This document shows positions 1 to 8,016 of a stretch of 37,237 bases of DNA, piece by piece. Numbering within the stretch: the first letter of the stretch is position 1; each line of letters starts with the position of its first letter. The stretch comes from an uncultured Eubacteriales bacterium (GTDB lineage: Bacteria; Bacillota; Clostridia; Oscillospirales; Oscillospiraceae), in NCBI GenBank assembly GCA_900556935.1, contig USQL01000008.1, positions 1 to 37,237 on the forward strand, read 5' to 3'. The translations under genes and the position numbers were made by a program. Under the pieces are notes generated by a model. The model did not search any database, had not been told where the DNA came from, and saw only the letters and a program-made list of their open reading frames with translations.

Positions 1-428
1 TACTTCCAGCGCTGGGGCCTTGCGGCAAAGTACAGCACCTCGCACCCCAGCAGGATCAGCCCTGCCGCCGGGGCGATCTTCAGTGCAAGCTCCCAGTTGA
101 AATGCGGCACAAAGAAATAGCAGAGGAACAGCACGCCGCAGACGATCAGGCAGACTCCCAGTGTCAGGGTGCCCACCCGGCGCACCGGGGCGTTTTCCGG
201 GGTGACCCCTACGCCGCCCTGCTCCACCGCCACACAGGTAAGGGCCGTAAAGCCAAAGGTCTCCTGGGGGCTGAGGGTGCCGGAATTGGTGAGGGTATAT
301 TCCTTTGTCAGAGTCACCGTGGACATATCCTCGTAGCGGACCTCTTCCGCCCCGTCGGCAAAGGCCGCCGCGCTGACGCTGAGCGTAAGCGCCAGGGCAA
401 GCCCCAGGGAAAACAGTTTTCGTACCAT
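1..428 (-). CDS. Partial chimeric ORF: secreted pilin-like N-terminus joined to a two-helix membrane region
   Basis: The frame is open from an ATG at 428 to the window edge (142 codons seen). A good ribosome site (AGGAGG) precedes the ATG. Residues 1-24 form a signal peptide ending in SAAAFA. Residues about 37-80 (VTLTKEYTLTNSGTLSPQET and on to ENAPV) look like the start of a Spy0128-type isopeptide pilin domain. The domain breaks off after about 45 residues. From RRVGTLTLG the protein becomes two hydrophobic helices with a short loop, like the membrane part of LiaF/DUF5668-type proteins. It is the third gene of the minus-strand pilus locus. I infer an in-frame fusion of two genes by deletion; a natural short membrane pilin is the alternative. 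The C-terminus lies outside the window. Confidence 0.6.
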   Translation of the reverse strand, partial: MVRKLFSLGLALALTLSVSAAAFADGAEEVRYEDMSTVTLTKEYTLTNSGTLSPQETFGFTALTCVAVEQGGVGVTPENAPVRRVGTLTLGVCLIVCGVLFLCYFFVPHFNWELALKIAPAAGLILLGCEVLYFAARPQRWK

Positions 429-538
429 GTCAAACCTCCTGATTTTCGTTAAAAATGTATGTTATAGGGCTGTTAGAAAAGTATGTCACTGGTGTGCAAT
501 GGCACGATTTGTTTAACACCCCCACAGCATCCGAAACG

Positions 539-1042
539 CTATAGTCCCCGTCTGCGCAGCAGTGTAATCACCTTCCCCAGGATTTCCTCCCGGGGCACGG
601 GGCCAAAATCCCGGCTGTCCTGCCCCTGGGTCCGGTAGTCCCCCAGGACAAATACCTGCCCCTCCGGGATGCTTAGAGGGTAGTTAAGGCCCTCTTTTGG
701 GTAGGTTGGGTAGAGAATCTCCCCGGTCTGCTCCGTGCCGTTTACCAGGAGCTTCCCGCTGCCGTCCAGGTAGACCACATCCCCGCCGGAGGCAAGGATC
801 CTTCCCACCCGTGTCTTCCCCCCGGCGGAATAGACCACCACATCGTTTTGGGCAAGGCTTCGCTGCAGCCGGAAGGCAAGCAGCAGGTCCCCGTCTTTGA
901 CCGCCGGGAACATATCGTTCCCCCCGGCCCGGGTAAGGAGAAACACCTGGGTCAATCCAATCCAGAAAATCCCCCCGAGCACCAGCAGCCGCAGAACAAA
1001 CCGCGGAAGCGCCCGGCGCAGATATGCTTTCTCCTGTTCCAC
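539..1042 (-). CDS. SipA-type signal peptidase I homologue without catalytic Ser/Lys (pilus assembly factor)
   Basis: This 167-residue protein has one N-terminal membrane helix (about 15-36) and the S26 signal-peptidase fold signatures, ending in FVLGDYRTQGQDSRDFGPV. The catalytic box, normally GxSMxP, reads GNDMFP, so Asp43 replaces the Ser. In the lysine box (KRVxGxPGD in active enzymes) the aligned residue is Gly80 in GRILASGGD. As I recall, S. pyogenes SipA, a non-peptidase factor needed for pilus polymerisation, carries the same Asp and Gly with the same 37-residue spacing. An ATG frame extends to 1117, but that would overlap the pilin gene by 73 nt. The GTG at 1042 has a GAAGGAG site and lies 2 nt after the pilin stop, so I prefer it. 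A role in pilus assembly rather than preprotein cleavage is inferred. No sortase is visible in the window. Confidence 0.85.
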   Translation of the reverse strand: MEQEKAYLRRALPRFVLRLLVLGGIFWIGLTQVFLLTRAGGNDMFPAVKDGDLLLAFRLQRSLAQNDVVVYSAGGKTRVGRILASGGDVVYLDGSGKLLVNGTEQTGEILYPTYPKEGLNYPLSIPEGQVFVLGDYRTQGQDSRDFGPVPREEILGKVITLLRRRGL

Positions 1043-1044
1043 CG

Positions 1045-3006
1045 TCAGCTCCTTCTCCGCGCCTGGACGCAAGCCGCCGCGGATGCCAAAATCAGCAGCC
1101 ACACATAGGGGGCCCAATCCAGACAGACCCCGGTGTCCAGCGGAATCTCCTTGCGGTTGTAAAAGACAATTTCCCCGTCCTCCGTCACAGAAAAGGTCAC
1201 CTTATTGCCCGCCGTCTCCTCCGTACCCAGGCGGTAGGATGCCTCATAGTCTCCGCAGTCCTCCCATACGGTCACGGTGTCCCCCCGGTTGACGGTGAAG
1301 GTTTTCGTCTCCCCGTGCTTTAGGCGGAATTCCGTCTCCCCGGTGCCATCCAGAGTGCCGCCGGTGAGCCGGAACGTGAATTCCCGGTTCCGGTCCCCCA
1401 GATTCCCGGTGACCAGCTTCCGGACGGTCAGCGTGGCCGTAGGCGGGGCCAGGCTGACCTCTGCCGTGCCGGCGCTTGCGACGGTGGAGGTGGTGATAAT
1501 CCGGGAGCCGTTGTTGTCCCGGTCCGTCACCGGCAAAATGTACTCGTAGGTGATGTTGGCCTCCGCGTTCAGGGTGATGTTTCCGGCATTCCAGTCGCTC
1601 GCCCCGGCGGTGTATTTCACCACCGCGGTGTAGGTCCCATCGCCGTTCGCCCTCAGAGAGACCGCGTCATAGACGGTGCCGTTGACCGTAAGCCTTTCCA
1701 GCTGAAAATCCTTCACGGTGCTCCCCGCCACGGTCTCCGGGGTCAGGGTCACGGTAAACGTCACTTGATCTCCCGGCTTGACCCCCTCGCTGGGCTCTGC
1801 GGTGGCGGCGACATTCAGGGCAGGCTTTTGCCCCGTAAAATACTGGTTGAGGGTCATGTTTCCCGCCGCCGCCCCCCGGTAGCCGTTGAAGCCCAGATAG
1901 CCCATGGCCTTGGCCTGGGCGACCAAATCCCCAAAGTCCGGATAGGCGCTGATACGGGACGTGGTGCAGTCGATGGAATACAGGTCAAAAGAGGTGCTGC
2001 CCGAGCTCTCGTTCACAACGGAAAACCGGGTCAGCAGGTGGTTTTCCGCCGGTTTAACGAAGAAGACGTAAAATTCCTCCTGGATGCCGAAGCTGGGAGA
2101 ATAGGTGATGTCAAAGTCCCCGATGTACTCCCCGCCCCAGGTCCAGCCGCCGTCCCCGGCGGTGCGGTAGGCGTAGGCGACCACCGCGTTTCTGGGGACG
2201 TTGTGGATGGTGGCCGTGGCGTAGGCCTTGGGCTCGTCAACGGGTGCCTCCAGCCGGGCCAGCAGCATTTCCAGAATCTCCAGCACATCCCCCTGCCAGC
2301 CGTCGTCGGGAAGGGACGCGGCATGGTTTTGCAGGGCGGTCAGCTCCTGGGCCGTCAGGGAGAGCAGCCCCTCCTGTTTTTCCTGCATCAGGCCGAAAAG
2401 CGCCTGGCAGCTCTGGACCGTCAAAAGCCGTTCCGACAGCCCCAGCTCCGGCTCCTCCGCAGTCTCATGGCAGGGACAAATACAGTCCTCCCCGCTGCAG
2501 TCCGCCCCACAGAGAAGGATATGTACCCCGTCCTCGGGAACCTCGTTCTCCTCCGGGACATCCGCTTTCTCCGGAACGTCGGCTTCTTCCGGAATCTCGT
2601 TTTCCTCCGGAAGATCCGCTTCCTCCGGGACCTCAGCCTCTTCCGGGACCTCAGCCTCTTCCGGGACCTTGGCTTCCTTCGGAATGTCATTTTCCTCGGG
2701 AACGTCCGCTTCCTCCGGGGCTTCAGCCTCTTCTGGGACCTCATTCCCCTCTGGGATGTCACCAGCCTCTGGGATGTCACCAGCCTCCGGAACGCCCGTC
2801 TCCGGAACGTTCTCATCCGGAACCTCCCCCTCATCCGGGACCCGGTTTTCCGGATTCTCCTCCGGTTCCTCCGACAACACCACAGCCGTTTCCTGTCCGT
2901 CCTTCTCCCCGGAAGGCTGTTCCGTTCCTGCCGCGAATACCGGCATTGCCGTTATCCACAGGAAACAAAGCACCAGCGCAATTCCCCTTTTCCCCTTCTT
3001 GCCCAT
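1045..3006 (-). CDS. Large sortase-anchored surface protein/pilin with Pro-Glu repeat and isopeptide-type domain
   Basis: This 653-residue secreted wall protein starts at an ATG preceded by GGGAGG. A signal peptide covers residues 1-26. Residues about 56-159 are an acidic hexapeptide repeat of the form VPEEAE/DIPEEN, followed by a cysteine cluster (C166, C170, C175, C177, C179, H180). The centre (about 240-520) is an unrecognised beta-rich region with YTAVVKY and VTFTVTLTPE-like strands. Residues about 524-618 form a Spy0128/DUF7601-like pilin domain. The tail has a degenerate sorting motif (IPLDTG), a membrane helix and RRRS. The SipA-like gene follows 2 nt downstream, which supports a pilus or adhesin role. 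Ligand and polymer state are unknown. Confidence 0.8.
   Translation of the reverse strand: MGKKGKRGIALVLCFLWITAMPVFAAGTEQPSGEKDGQETAVVLSEEPEENPENRVPDEGEVPDENVPETGVPEAGDIPEAGDIPEGNEVPEEAEAPEEADVPEENDIPKEAKVPEEAEVPEEAEVPEEADLPEENEIPEEADVPEKADVPEENEVPEDGVHILLCGADCSGEDCICPCHETAEEPELGLSERLLTVQSCQALFGLMQEKQEGLLSLTAQELTALQNHAASLPDDGWQGDVLEILEMLLARLEAPVDEPKAYATATIHNVPRNAVVAYAYRTAGDGGWTWGGEYIGDFDITYSPSFGIQEEFYVFFVKPAENHLLTRFSVVNESSGSTSFDLYSIDCTTSRISAYPDFGDLVAQAKAMGYLGFNGYRGAAAGNMTLNQYFTGQKPALNVAATAEPSEGVKPGDQVTFTVTLTPETVAGSTVKDFQLERLTVNGTVYDAVSLRANGDGTYTAVVKYTAGASDWNAGNITLNAEANITYEYILPVTDRDNNGSRIITTSTVASAGTAEVSLAPPTATLTVRKLVTGNLGDRNREFTFRLTGGTLDGTGETEFRLKHGETKTFTVNRGDTVTVWEDCGDYEASYRLGTEETAGNKVTFSVTEDGEIVFYNRKEIPLDTGVCLDWAPYVWLLILASAAACVQARRRS
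2530..2841 (-). repeat. Tandem hexapeptide-coding repeat, Pro-Glu rich
   Basis: About 17 degenerate 18-nt units encode [V/I/L/A]-P-[E/D]-x-[A/N/G]-[E/D]. The units differ at many third positions, so the array is not freshly amplified. It forms a stiff, highly acidic stalk between the signal peptide and the folded part of the surface protein. The antisense strand stays open in all three frames because of the repeat, which explains the long false ORFs there. Confidence 0.85.
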
Positions 3007-3353
3007 TGCAGCTCCCTCCCGTTCTTCCTCCGGAACACTCGGTGTTCCCCTTTTGTTTCTTGGCTGAACCCATTGTACCCAAAGCGACGTGGGAAATTTA
3101 TCGCTTTCTGTCCCCGCCTCAAATTTTTTCCCGTGCTGTTTCCAGGCCCTGCAAAGTCGTTCTCCCCCGTTTCAAAAGCCGGGAAAAAGTCAAATGATCC
3201 TCTGTTTTCCCTATAAAAACTCAAAAAAGCGCAAAAAGAAGCTTCCCCAGTGGGGAAGCTGGCAGGGCGCAGCCCTGACTGATGAGGGCGGTACAGACTG
3301 GCGCTATCAGGAAACCCGGGCGAATTCGTATGCACCCGGAGGGGGAAGCCGTT
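3007..3353. other. Intergenic region upstream of the surface-protein gene
   Basis: No gene is supported here. The stretch holds a short GGAACAC/GTGTTCC hairpin at 3032-3048 in the leader of the surface-protein gene, a possible -10 (TACAAT on the minus strand near 3073) without a convincing -35, and the palindromic repeat listed at 3240-3293. The LysR gene ends at its right border. Confidence 0.5.
3240..3293. repeat. Palindromic interspersed repeat (AGCTTCCCC/GGGGAAGCT type)
   Basis: The ten-base inverted repeat AGCTTCCCCA/TGGGGAAGCT is followed by GGCAGGGCGCAGCCCTGACT and GATGAGGG. This layout (C/G hairpin, AGCTG-CAG, small palindrome, CTGACTGATGAGG) recurs on the opposite strand at 10089-10130. 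It resembles the REP-like elements common between genes in gut Clostridia. It may also act as a terminator for the lysR transcript. Confidence 0.6.
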
Positions 3354-4244
3354 TTACGCTTTGCGGTGACTTCTTAGCAGCTCTGTAAACTTTCTCGCGG
3401 CGGGCTCCAAGGGGCGGCCTTGATTGAACAGGAGGCAGATTTTGCGTTCCGGGAGGGGAACCGTCAGGTCGATGCGGCGAAGGCCCTGTGTTTTCTCCGA
3501 GAGAAATTCCTCCGGGACGAAGCCGATACCCAGGTCGTTCTGAACCAGGGGCAAAATCTGGTCTGCCGTGGCCGCCTCCAGGTCCGGGCGAAAGGGCAGG
3601 CCGTTTTCGTGGAACCACTGCTCGTAAAGCCGGTAGGTCATGGTGTCCCGCCCCAGGCTCACCATTGGGTATTCCGCCAGCTCCTCCGGGGTGATGGCCC
3701 TGTGGGGGAACAGCCCCAGGCCCACGCTGCACACCGCCACCTCCCGGACAGTCCGCAGGTCCTCCCGTCCCATGCCCCTTTCCGGCTCCACCGGGGTGGT
3801 CACCACCGCCAGGTCCACCATGCCCTCAGCCAGGGCCCGCACGGCCTGAGGGGTGGAGAAATTGCTGACCCGCACCTGGATATTGGGATATCCCAGCCGG
3901 AACTGCCGCAGGATGGGCAGCAGCAGGCACCGCAGCGCCACCTCGCTGGCCCCGATGGACAGGGAGCCCACACGCAGCTCCTTCTGCATTTTCAGCGCCT
4001 CCTCCGCCCGTTGAATGTGCTCCATGGCGGGGGCCACATGGGAATAGAGCAGCTCCCCTTCCGGTGTCAGCCTCACCCCCTTGTTGGTGCGGACAAACAG
4101 AGTGCAGCCCAGCTGCTGCTCCAAAACCCGAATGGTATGGGTCACATTGGGCTGGCTGCTGAAAAGCACCTCCGCCGCCCGGGTAATGCTCCGGCACCGG
4201 GCAACCTGATAAAACACCCAGTAGTGGTCCAAAGAACCGTCCAT
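3354..4244 (-). CDS. LysR-family transcriptional regulator
   Basis: The 296-residue length is typical of the family. Residues about 1-60 form the winged helix-turn-helix (SITRAAEVLFSSQPNVTHTI, then LEQQLGCTLFVR and the LTPEGE wing). Residues about 90-290 form the periplasmic-binding-protein-like effector domain. It is transcribed away from the kinase-like/MATE operon. The 127-nt spacer contains a perfect T-N11-A dyad just upstream of that operon's -35 box. I infer that it activates the exporter operon in response to an unknown small molecule and represses itself. It lies in the same direction as the pilus genes, but the 347-nt gap argues against co-transcription. Confidence 0.9.
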   Translation of the reverse strand: MDGSLDHYWVFYQVARCRSITRAAEVLFSSQPNVTHTIRVLEQQLGCTLFVRTNKGVRLTPEGELLYSHVAPAMEHIQRAEEALKMQKELRVGSLSIGASEVALRCLLLPILRQFRLGYPNIQVRVSNFSTPQAVRALAEGMVDLAVVTTPVEPERGMGREDLRTVREVAVCSVGLGLFPHRAITPEELAEYPMVSLGRDTMTYRLYEQWFHENGLPFRPDLEAATADQILPLVQNDLGIGFVPEEFLSEKTQGLRRIDLTVPLPERKICLLFNQGRPLEPAARKFTELLRSHRKA

Positions 4245-4272
4245 GCCTGTTCCTCCATAATTCTAATTTATA

Positions 4273-4285
4273 TTCAATATATGAA
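4273..4285. promoter_or_regulatory. LysR-type binding site (T-N11-A dyad)
   Basis: TTCA-ATATA-TGAA is a perfect dyad of 13 nt that fits the LysR T-N11-A rule. It lies 8 nt upstream of the -35 box of the rightward operon and within the lysR upstream region, the usual place for an activator site. Binding is inferred, not shown. Confidence 0.6.
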
Positions 4286-4293
4286 ATATCTAT

Positions 4294-4322
4294 TTTACAT
4301 ATCTCAATAAGAGGATTATACT
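4294..4322 (+). promoter_or_regulatory. Sigma-A promoter for the kinase-like/MATE operon
   Basis: TTTACA at 4294-4299 and TATACT at 4317-4322 are separated by 17 nt. The predicted start point is about 4329, 43 nt before the first ATG. Confidence 0.7.
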
Positions 4323-4371
4323 ATAGCCGTTTTGTGAAATCAAGACAAAGAGAAACAAGAAGGTGCGCGTT

Positions 4372-5004
4372 ATGAACAAAAATTATACCATCTGCATCGG
4401 CCGCCAGTATGGCAGCGGCGGCCGGGAGGTCGGTGAACTGGTTGCCAAGAAGCTTGGCATCGTCTGCTACGATAAGCTCCTGATTCAGGAGGCCGCCCGG
4501 AACAGCGGCATGGACCAGAAATATCTTGAACAGCACGATGAGAATATGTCTGATTGTTTGCTGCCCTTCAGCGGCAACTGTTTTGCGGACACCGCCGATA
4601 TGTCCGGCATTTTCTACTTTGCCGGTGACCACGCCTATAACGCGGAAAAGGCAGCCATTGTAGCCATCGCCCAGCGGGAGTCCTCCGTGATGATTGGCCG
4701 GTGTGCCTCCTCCATTCTGGGGCAGACGGACAACGTCCTCACCGTCTTCCTCTACGGAAACGAATCTGACTGTGTCCAGCGGATTGCCGCCCGGAACGGC
4801 CTAAACCAGAGGGAAGCCCGGGAGCGGATGGAGAAAATCAACCGGATGCGCCGCCGCTACTTTAATTTTTACGCCATGACCGAGTGGGGCAAGCCCGAAA
4901 GCTACGATGCTATGCTCTCCACCAGCACCCTGGGCACCCAGGGCTGCGCCGATGCCATTGTGTATCTACTGGAAAAGAAGCTGGGGGTGAAGCGCCATGA
5001 ATAA
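4372..5004 (+). CDS. Cytidylate kinase-like family protein
   Basis: This 210-residue protein starts with IGRQYGSGGREVGELVAKKLG, the modified P-loop of the cytidylate-kinase-like family (AAA_33/PF13189 type), and has the family's RMEKINRMRRRYFNFY helix. The ATG at 4372 has AGAAGG 8 nt upstream; an in-frame GTG at 4363 is less likely. It is not the housekeeping Cmk, which has a canonical GxxGSGKS/T loop. Its substrate is unknown. Its stop overlaps the MATE start by 8 nt (ATGAATAA), so the two are translationally coupled. Such kinases often sit beside transporters in Clostridia, so a role tied to the exported compound is possible but unproven. Confidence 0.8.
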   Translation: MNKNYTICIGRQYGSGGREVGELVAKKLGIVCYDKLLIQEAARNSGMDQKYLEQHDENMSDCLLPFSGNCFADTADMSGIFYFAGDHAYNAEKAAIVAIAQRESSVMIGRCASSILGQTDNVLTVFLYGNESDCVQRIAARNGLNQREARERMEKINRMRRRYFNFYAMTEWGKPESYDAMLSTSTLGTQGCADAIVYLLEKKLGVKRHE

Positions 5005-6328
5005 GGATTTAACCGTCGGAAAGCCTGAGTCGGTACTCTGGAAGTTCTGCCTGCCGCTGTTTGGCAGCATCATCTTCCAGCAGCTGTACAACCTGGCCGA
5101 CAGCTTCGTGGCCGGTAAATTCGTTGGGGAAAGTGCCCTGGCCGCCGTGGGCAACAGCTACGAGATTACCCTCATCTTCATCGCCTTTGCCTTCGGCTGC
5201 AACATCGGCTGCTCGGTGGTGGTATCCCAGCTGTTCGGTGCCAAGCGGCTTTCCGACCTGAAAACCGCCGTATACACCACCCTTATCTCCAGCGGCGTGG
5301 TGTGCCTGGTGCTGATGGCCGTGGGCAGCCTCTGCTGCACGGACCTGCTCCGGCTTATCCACACCCCGGAGGACATTCTGCCGGACTCCAGGCTGTATCT
5401 GGACATCTACATTCTGGGTCTTCCTTTCGTCTTCTATTATAATGTAGCCACCGGCATTTTCTCCGCCCTGGGAGACTCCAAGACCCCCTTCTATTTTCTG
5501 GCGGCCTCCTCCCTTTCCAACATCGCCGTGGACATTCTCTTTGTCACCGCGTTTCAAATGGGCGTGGCCGGTGTGGCCTGGGCCACCTTCCTGTGCCAGG
5601 GTGTCAGCTGTATTCTCGCCGTGGTGGTGGTGTTCCGCCGGTTCAAGGCCATCCAGACTCCGGAAAAGCCCAAGCTTTTCTCCTTCCCCCTGCTGAAAAA
5701 AATTGCCGTGGTGGCCATCCCCAGCATCCTGCAGCAGAGCTTTATCTCCGTGGGCAATATCATCATCCAGGGTGTCATCAATACCTTCGGCTCCAGCGTC
5801 ATCGCGGGCTATTCCGCCTCGGTCAAGCTCAATAACCTGGTGATCACCTCCCTGACCACCCTTGGCAACGGCATCTCCAACTACACCGCTCAGAACGTGG
5901 GCGCGGAAAAGCCGGAGCGGGTACGCCAGGGCTTCCGGGCGGGGCTGAAGCTGGTGTGGCTTTTGAGCCTGCCCCTGTTCCTGCTGTATTTCTTCTTCGG
6001 AAAGCAGCTGCTGTACATCTTCCTGGATAACCCCACCGGCCAGGCCATGCAGGTAGGCATCCAGTTTTTGCGGGTGCTGTCCCCGTTCTATTTTGTCATC
6101 TCCGCCAAGCTGGTATCCGATGGCATTCTCCGGGGCGCTGGCCTCATGAAGCAGTTTATGGTCGCCACCTTCACGGACCTGATTCTCCGGGTGGTGCTGG
6201 CCAAGGTTCTCTCCGTCCCCTTCGGCACCCTGGGCATCTGGTGCGCCTGGCCCATCGGCTGGACCGTGGCCATGGTCATCTCCATCGTCGCCTACCGCCA
6301 CGCCCCCTTCTGCAAGAAGGAGCAGTGA
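4997..6328 (+). CDS. MATE-family multidrug/sodium antiporter
   Basis: This 443-residue integral membrane protein has about 12 hydrophobic helices and the MATE N-terminal signature (FGSIIFQQLYNLADSFVAGK, then ALAAVGNSYE). An equivalent signature recurs after the midpoint (IIQGVINTFGSSVIAGYSAS), as expected from the internal repeat. Family members export cationic drugs or metabolites in exchange for Na+ or H+. It overlaps the kinase-like gene by 8 nt and ends before a clear hairpin terminator, so the operon is two genes. LysR control is inferred from the divergent regulator and its dyad. Confidence 0.92.
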   Translation: MNKDLTVGKPESVLWKFCLPLFGSIIFQQLYNLADSFVAGKFVGESALAAVGNSYEITLIFIAFAFGCNIGCSVVVSQLFGAKRLSDLKTAVYTTLISSGVVCLVLMAVGSLCCTDLLRLIHTPEDILPDSRLYLDIYILGLPFVFYYNVATGIFSALGDSKTPFYFLAASSLSNIAVDILFVTAFQMGVAGVAWATFLCQGVSCILAVVVVFRRFKAIQTPEKPKLFSFPLLKKIAVVAIPSILQQSFISVGNIIIQGVINTFGSSVIAGYSASVKLNNLVITSLTTLGNGISNYTAQNVGAEKPERVRQGFRAGLKLVWLLSLPLFLLYFFFGKQLLYIFLDNPTGQAMQVGIQFLRVLSPFYFVISAKLVSDGILRGAGLMKQFMVATFTDLILRVVLAKVLSVPFGTLGIWCAWPIGWTVAMVISIVAYRHAPFCKKEQ

Positions 6329-6333
6329 TTTGG

Positions 6334-6369
6334 AATCCCCGTATTTTCGCCTGGAAATACGGGGATTTT
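6334..6369 (+). terminator. Rho-independent terminator after the MATE gene
   Basis: AATCCCCGTATTT and AAATACGGGGATT form a 13-bp stem with a loop of about 8 nt, followed by TTTT. Confidence 0.8.
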
Positions 6370-6425
6370 CCGATTGCCTCCCCACATGGTTCCCCACGGA
6401 ATCGGCGGGTTTTCTGTTTCCCCGC

Positions 6426-6454
6426 TTGACGGAAAAGGTTCCACGTGCTATGGT
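6426..6454 (+). promoter_or_regulatory. Sigma-A promoter for the carboxypeptidase gene
   Basis: TTGACG at 6426-6431 and TATGGT at 6449-6454 are 17 nt apart, 35 nt before the chosen start codon. Confidence 0.6.
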
Positions 6455-6488
6455 TATCCTAAACAATTATTTAGAAAGGAAGCTTTTT

Positions 6489-7997
6489 ATGGAATATACC
6501 TCTCTTTCCCAGGCGCTGGATGCCCTGGAAAATTTGCAGCACACCATGGCCGCCTATAACCACGCCATCGGCATGCTGAGCAACGATGCCGCCACCGCCG
6601 CCCCAGCGGAATCCTGGGAAGGGCGTGGAAAAACCCTGGAGGTGCTGACAAAGTACTGCTATGACCTGTCCGTGGACCCCCAGAACGGTATTCTCTATGA
6701 CTATCTCTCCGCCCACGCCTCCGAGCTCACCCCCATCCAGGCCCGGGAGCTGGAGGTTCTGCGGAAGGACTACGACCGCACATGCCGGATTCCCGCCCAG
6801 GAATACATCGACTACAACACGCTTCTCAACGAGGCGGACACCGTCTGGCACAGGGCCAAGCAGGAAAACGATTTTGCATCCTTTGCCCCGTACCTGGAAA
6901 AAATCGTTTTCTACTGCCGGAAATTTGCCGGGTATTATAACCCCCAGATGGCCCCCTATAACGCTTTGCTGAACGAATATGAGGAGGGCATGAATACGGA
7001 AACCCTGGATGTCTTCTTCGCCAAGCTCCGGGAAACCATCGTCCCCCTGGTAGAGCGTATTTCGGCGGCCCCTCAGATTGACGACAGCTTCCTGTTCCGG
7101 CACTATCCACTGGAGCAGCAGCGGGCCTTCAGCACCTATCTCATGGAAACCATGGGCATCGACCGGAACCGCTGCACCATCGCGGAAACCGAGCACCCCT
7201 TTACCAACAACTTCAATAACCGCGACGTGCGCATCACCACCCACTATTTTGAAGACAACCTGGTCTCCAACATGTACTCCGTCATCCATGAGGGCGGCCA
7301 CGCCCTGTATGAGCTGGGGGCCGACGACTGCTACAACTACACCGTGCTCTCCGGCGGCGTGTCCATGGGCATCCACGAAAGCCAGAGCCGGTTCTACGAA
7401 AACATCATCGGCCGCAGCCGGGCCTTTGTCCACGCCGTCTTCCCTTACCTCAAAGCCCACTTCCCCCGGCAGCTGGCGGACGTGACGGAGGACACCTTCT
7501 ACCGGGCCGTCAACAAGTCCCAGCCCAGCCTCGTGAGAACCGAGGCCGACGAGCTGACCTACTGCCTGCACATCATGGTCCGCTACGAGATTGAAAAGCA
7601 GCTGATTGACGGCTCTCTGGAAGTACGGGACCTGCCCCGGAAGTGGAACGAGCTGTACAAGGCCTATCTGGGGGTGGACGTTCCCAGCGACCGGCAAGGG
7701 TGCCTGCAGGATTCCCACTGGTCCTTCGGCGGTATCGGCTATTTCCCCAGCTACGCCCTGGGCAGCGCCTATGGGGCCCAGATGCTCGCCTGCATGGAAA
7801 AGGATATTCCGGATGTCTTCGGCCCCGTGGCCCAGGGGGACCTGAGCCAGGTGACCAGCTGGCTTCGGAGCCACATCCACCACTGGGCCAGCTTCCAAAA
7901 GCCCGGTGCCCTCTTCCGGGAGGTCTGCGGGGAATTTGACCCCAGCTACTACACCGACTACCTGACCAAAAAGTACACAGCGCTTTACCGCCTGTAA
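6489..7997 (+). CDS. M32-family metallo-carboxypeptidase (Taq type)
   Basis: The 502-residue length matches the M32 family. The zinc site is H267-E268-G-G-H271 in VIHEGGHALYELG, with Glu297 in the conserved HESQSRFYEN block as third ligand. The family block RTEADELTYCLHIMVRYEIE is also present. No signal peptide is seen, so it should act in the cytoplasm, removing C-terminal residues from peptides. The frame stays open upstream to 6330, but that part crosses the MATE terminator. The ATG at 6489 has AGAAAGGA upstream and a promoter at the right distance. nnrD follows 19 nt after the stop and is probably co-transcribed. Confidence 0.93.
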   Translation: MEYTSLSQALDALENLQHTMAAYNHAIGMLSNDAATAAPAESWEGRGKTLEVLTKYCYDLSVDPQNGILYDYLSAHASELTPIQARELEVLRKDYDRTCRIPAQEYIDYNTLLNEADTVWHRAKQENDFASFAPYLEKIVFYCRKFAGYYNPQMAPYNALLNEYEEGMNTETLDVFFAKLRETIVPLVERISAAPQIDDSFLFRHYPLEQQRAFSTYLMETMGIDRNRCTIAETEHPFTNNFNNRDVRITTHYFEDNLVSNMYSVIHEGGHALYELGADDCYNYTVLSGGVSMGIHESQSRFYENIIGRSRAFVHAVFPYLKAHFPRQLADVTEDTFYRAVNKSQPSLVRTEADELTYCLHIMVRYEIEKQLIDGSLEVRDLPRKWNELYKAYLGVDVPSDRQGCLQDSHWSFGGIGYFPSYALGSAYGAQMLACMEKDIPDVFGPVAQGDLSQVTSWLRSHIHHWASFQKPGALFREVCGEFDPSYYTDYLTKKYTALYRL

Positions 7998-8016
7998 CAT
8001 CCAAGGAGGGACCACC

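Noticed and set aside
2530..2841. CRISPR-like array
   Set aside because: The periodicity is 18 nt and in frame, there are no spacers, and it encodes a protein repeat.
1765..3216. 483-codon plus-strand ORF and other long ORFs opposite the surface-protein gene
   Set aside because: They are antisense to a GC-rich repeat gene with signal peptide, domain and sorting motif. Their translations are low-complexity (SSGTSASSGTS-like) and lack ribosome sites.
5009..6466. 485-codon minus-strand ORF opposite the MATE gene
   Set aside because: The MATE frame has clear family motifs and a ribosome site. The antisense product is His/Gly/Gln-rich with no recognisable domain.
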